Assembly: GCA_028275265.1 (NCBI GenBank)
Contig: JAPWUZ010000127.1
Location: forward strand, 1 to 7,485
Length of the DNA stretch: 7,485 nucleotides
Source of the DNA: Armatimonadota bacterium
GTDB taxonomy: Bacteria > Armatimonadota > HRBIN16
Direction: 5' to 3'
In this document: in pieces, positions 5,976 to 7,485 of the stretch
How positions within the stretch are numbered: the stretch's first letter is position 1
How the letters are laid out: every line of letters begins with the position of its first letter
Position numbers and translations under genes: made by a program
The notes under the pieces: model-generated
Told to the model about the DNA's origin: nothing
The model's database searches: none
What the model saw: only the letters and a program-made list of their open reading frames with translations

Positions 5976-5991
5976 GTATTGCCGGTATTGC
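5976..5991 (-). repeat. Direct repeat GTATTGC-CG-GTATTGC upstream of dnaJ
   Basis: Two perfect 7-bp copies of GTATTGC (GCAATAC on the coding strand of dnaJ) occur at 5976-5982 and 5985-5991, separated by CG, giving a 9-bp period. They lie in the only space available for a dnaJ promoter, between the hsp20 terminator and the dnaJ start. They do not match HspR (HAIR) or HrcA (CIRCE) operators. They could be a regulator site or chance. Confidence 0.4.
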
Positions 5992-5994
5992 TTG

Positions 5995-6030
5995 AAAAAG
6001 GGGCAGGGCAGCCTGCCTGCGCCCTGCCCC
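5995..6030 (-). terminator. Rho-independent terminator of hsp20
   Basis: Read on the minus strand, GGGGCAGGGC (6030-6021) pairs perfectly with GCCCTGCCCC (6009-6000) around an 11-nt loop and is followed at once by TTTTT (5999-5995). This is a textbook intrinsic terminator placed 29 nt after the hsp20 stop and 46 nt before the dnaJ start. It should end or strongly reduce dnaK-hsp20 transcripts ahead of dnaJ. Confidence 0.88.
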
Positions 6031-6039
6031 TCCCGTTAC

Positions 6040-6077
6040 ACAGGCGAAGGTGGGAAAATTATCCCGCCTTCACCTGT
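6040..6077 (-). other. Long hairpin over the hsp20 stop codon
   Basis: ACAGGCGAAGGTGGGA (6040-6055) and TCCCGCCTTCACCTGT (6062-6077) are inverted repeats of 16 bases around a 6-base centre. In the minus-strand RNA 14 Watson-Crick pairs, one G-U pair and one mismatch would form. The structure includes the last five codons and the stop (6059-6061) of hsp20 and stands 9 nt before the terminator stem. It may protect the mRNA 3' end or be an accident of coding sequence. Confidence 0.6.
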
Positions 6078-6514
6078 ACCTTCTTCGGACGCACCTGCTC
6101 CGCTTTGGGCAGAGTGATGGTCAACACGCCGTCCTTGTAATGCGCCGTCACCTTCTCGGCGTCAATCGGCGTGCCAAGTGTGAACGAGCGCTGGAACGTG
6201 CCATACGCGCGCTCGATGCGCACGTAGTCCTTGCGGCGCTCCTCATCCTGGAACTTTCGCTCGCCTTTCACGCACAGCGTGTCGCCCGTCAACTCGATCT
6301 CCACCTCTTCGGGCTTCACGCCGGGCAGCTCCATGTTAATCGTGATTTCGTTGTCGTCCTCGCGCACGTCCACCGCTGGCGCCCACACACGAGGCAGCGT
6401 CGGCTCGGTGCGGCGCGCCACCGCATTGCCGAAGAACTGGTTCATCAACTGGTTCATCTCACGCTCGAAGCGAGTCAGCATGTCCGCTGGATCCTCCCAT
6501 CGCACCAATGCCAT
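6059..6514 (-). CDS. Small heat-shock protein, Hsp20/alpha-crystallin family
   Basis: The 151-residue product is an ATP-independent holdase that binds unfolding proteins in the cytoplasm as large oligomers and hands them to DnaK/DnaJ. The N-terminal arm (1-43) is amphipathic, with FEREMNQLMNQFF. The alpha-crystallin domain spans about 44-139, with APAVDVREDDNEITINMELPGV, the loop and dimerisation strand around RRKDYVRIERAYGTFQRSF, and the signature GVLTITLPK at 129-137. The C-terminal V146-Q-V148 serves as the I/V-x-I/V anchor used in oligomer assembly. Length and architecture are complete. The ribosome site is an exact AAGGAGGTGA, suggesting very strong translation. The gene lies 83 nt after dnaK on the same strand; no separate promoter is clear, so co-transcription through the dnaK 3' hairpin is likely. 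IbpA, HspA and Hsp20 names are all used for such proteins, so no symbol is given. Confidence 0.95.
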   Translation of the reverse strand: MALVRWEDPADMLTRFEREMNQLMNQFFGNAVARRTEPTLPRVWAPAVDVREDDNEITINMELPGVKPEEVEIELTGDTLCVKGERKFQDEERRKDYVRIERAYGTFQRSFTLGTPIDAEKVTAHYKDGVLTITLPKAEQVRPKKVQVKAG

Positions 6515-6520
6515 CGTCGG

Positions 6521-6530
6521 TCACCTCCTT
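6521..6530 (-). promoter_or_regulatory. Full-consensus Shine-Dalgarno of hsp20
   Basis: On the minus strand AAGGAGGTGA (6530-6521) is complementary to ten bases of the usual 16S rRNA 3' end and sits 6 nt before the ATG at 6514. It is the strongest ribosome site in the window and fixes the hsp20 start. Confidence 0.9.
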
Positions 6531-6562
6531 CTCCGTTGAAGTGGTTTTTGGTGCTATCTGGT

Positions 6563-6587
6563 CTGCCCGCGGGGATGCCGCGGGCAG
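6563..6587 (-). other. Perfect 10-bp hairpin after dnaK
   Basis: CTGCCCGCGG (6563-6572) and CCGCGGGCAG (6578-6587) form a perfect GC-rich stem around a 5-base loop, starting 10 nt after the dnaK stop. On the minus strand the following bases are ACCAGATAG, with no T-run, so it is unlikely to be an efficient intrinsic terminator. It may slow polymerase, protect the dnaK mRNA 3' end, or set the ratio of dnaK to hsp20 transcripts. Confidence 0.65.
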
Positions 6588-6597
6588 TCATAGCCGA

Positions 6598-7485
6598 TTA
6601 CTCGGACTTGAACTCGGCGTCAATCACCTCGCCGTCGCCGGATGAGCCAGAGCTGCTGCTACCGGTCTGCGCGCCCGTTCCGGCGTAGGTCTGCGACGCC
6701 TGTTCATACAACCTCTGCGACAGCTGGTAGGACTGCTGCTGCAAGGCTTCCATCCGCTGCCGGATGAGGCTGATGTCGTTCTTGTTAATCGCGTCGCGCA
6801 GGTCGGAGATTGCCTGCTCGATGCGCAGTTTCTCGTCCGACGGCACGCGGTCGCCCAGGTCGCGCAACATGCGCTCGGTCTGATACGCTAGCGAGTCCGC
6901 CTGGTTGCGCACTTCGGCTTCCTCGCGGCGACGGCGGTCTTCTTCCGCGTGCGCCTGCGCCTCTTTGACCATGCGGTCAATCTCCTCGCGCGTCAGGTTG
7001 CTGGAGCCGGTGATGGTAATCGCCTGCTGTTTGCCGGTGCCCAGGTCCTTCGCCGACACGTGCAGGATGCCGTTCGCGTCGATGTCGAAGGTCACCTCAA
7101 TCTTGGGCACTCCGCGCGGCGCAGGCGGTATACCGGTCAAATGGAACCGCCCCAGCGTCTTGTTGTCGCGCGCCATCTCGCGCTCGCCCTGCAGCACGTG
7201 GATTTCCACCTCCGTCTGCCCGTCGGCAGCGGTGGTGAAGATTTCGCTCTTGCGCGTCGGGATGGTGGTGTTGCGCTCGATGAGCTTGGTGAACACGCCG
7301 CCCAGCGTCTCGATACCCAGCGACAGCGGCGTCACATCCAGCAACACCACATCTTTGACTTCACCGCCGAGCACGCCCGCCTGAATCGCCGCACCGATGG
7401 CGACGACCTCGTCGGGGTTCACGCCCTTGTTCGGCTCCTTGCCCGACAGCTTGCGCACCAGCTCCTGCACGCAGGGCATGCGCGT
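6598..7485 (-). CDS. dnaK: DnaK (Hsp70) chaperone, C-terminal part
   Basis: The reverse strand encodes 295 residues from the right edge to the TAA at 6598-6600; the first codons read TRMPCVQ, so most of the ATPase domain lies outside. Visible parts are the end of the nucleotide-binding domain (1-41, with NPDEVVAIGAAIQAGVL), the interdomain linker VVLLDVTPLSLG (about 46-57), the peptide-binding beta-sandwich (about 58-175, with GVFTKLIERNTTIP, REMARDNKTLGRFHLTGIPP and VTFDIDANGILHVSAKD), the helical lid (about 176-265), and a Gly/Ser-rich tail ending GEVIDAEFKSE. This is the central ATP-dependent foldase; besides folding, it normally acts as HspR's co-repressor. It leads hsp20, dnaJ and hspR on the same strand. 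GrpE, often between dnaK and dnaJ, is absent here and hsp20 takes that place. The Cys in MPCVQ is usually a hydrophobic residue in relatives, a minor variation. Confidence 0.97.
   Translation of the reverse strand, partial: TRMPCVQELVRKLSGKEPNKGVNPDEVVAIGAAIQAGVLGGEVKDVVLLDVTPLSLGIETLGGVFTKLIERNTTIPTRKSEIFTTAADGQTEVEIHVLQGEREMARDNKTLGRFHLTGIPPAPRGVPKIEVTFDIDANGILHVSAKDLGTGKQQAITITGSSNLTREEIDRMVKEAQAHAEEDRRRREEAEVRNQADSLAYQTERMLRDLGDRVPSDEKLRIEQAISDLRDAINKNDISLIRQRMEALQQQSYQLSQRLYEQASQTYAGTGAQTGSSSSGSSGDGEVIDAEFKSE

Noticed and set aside
5949..6060. HspR operator (HAIR, CTTGAGT-N7-ACTCAAG) upstream of dnaJ
   Set aside because: Only a half-site-like TTCAAG on the minus strand near 5991-5996 was found, with no matching second arm at the right distance.
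5088..6140. A 350-codon open frame on the plus strand opposite dnaJ
   Set aside because: The product has no recognisable domain and the minus strand encodes an unmistakable DnaJ. Long antisense frames are expected in GC-rich coding DNA.

Overview
This is a chromosomal stretch of a bacterium with moderately high GC content, strong Shine-Dalgarno sites (one is the full AAGGAGGTGA) and little intergenic DNA. There is no sign of a phage, plasmid, insertion sequence or CRISPR array, and no tRNA or rRNA gene was seen. DnaK chaperone genes linked to an HspR repressor occur in Actinobacteria, Deinococcota, Armatimonadota and some other lineages. A free-living, possibly thermophilic member of such a group (Armatimonadota is my weak guess) would fit, but nothing here fixes the taxon.

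Layout. (1) 1-618, minus strand: the N-terminal third or so of an S9-family (acylaminoacyl-peptidase-like) serine peptidase, running off the left edge. (2) 813-3529, plus strand: a tight four-gene cassette encoding a secreted proline- and methionine-rich protein with 19-residue tandem repeats, an ECF sigma factor, a zinc-finger anti-sigma factor with one candidate membrane segment, and a membrane NfeD-like protein. A good match to an ECF-type promoter (GCAACTT, 16 nt, GTCTAA) precedes the first gene, so the cassette probably activates itself. (3) 3540-4370, minus strand, convergent with the cassette: a BtuF/FecB-type solute-binding protein without a visible export signal, under its own sigma-70-like promoter. 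(4) 4511-7485, minus strand: a heat-shock cluster in transcription order dnaK (3' part only), hsp20, dnaJ, hspR. A canonical Rho-independent terminator lies between hsp20 and dnaJ.

How the parts work together. The right half is a protein-folding unit. DnaK and DnaJ are chaperone and co-chaperone, Hsp20 is an ATP-independent holdase, and HspR is the repressor that normally shuts down dnaK-type promoters when free DnaK is abundant. GrpE is not in the window. The left-centre cassette looks like an envelope-stress response: the sigma factor is held by its membrane anti-sigma factor, the NfeD-like protein is a plausible membrane-maintenance output, and the secreted repeat protein is either an output or a sensor.

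The points most worth a second look are the sigma cassette with its Met-rich secreted protein, the DnaJ that keeps only two of the four zinc-binding Cys motifs, and the hairpins around hsp20. None of these amounts to a proven new system.
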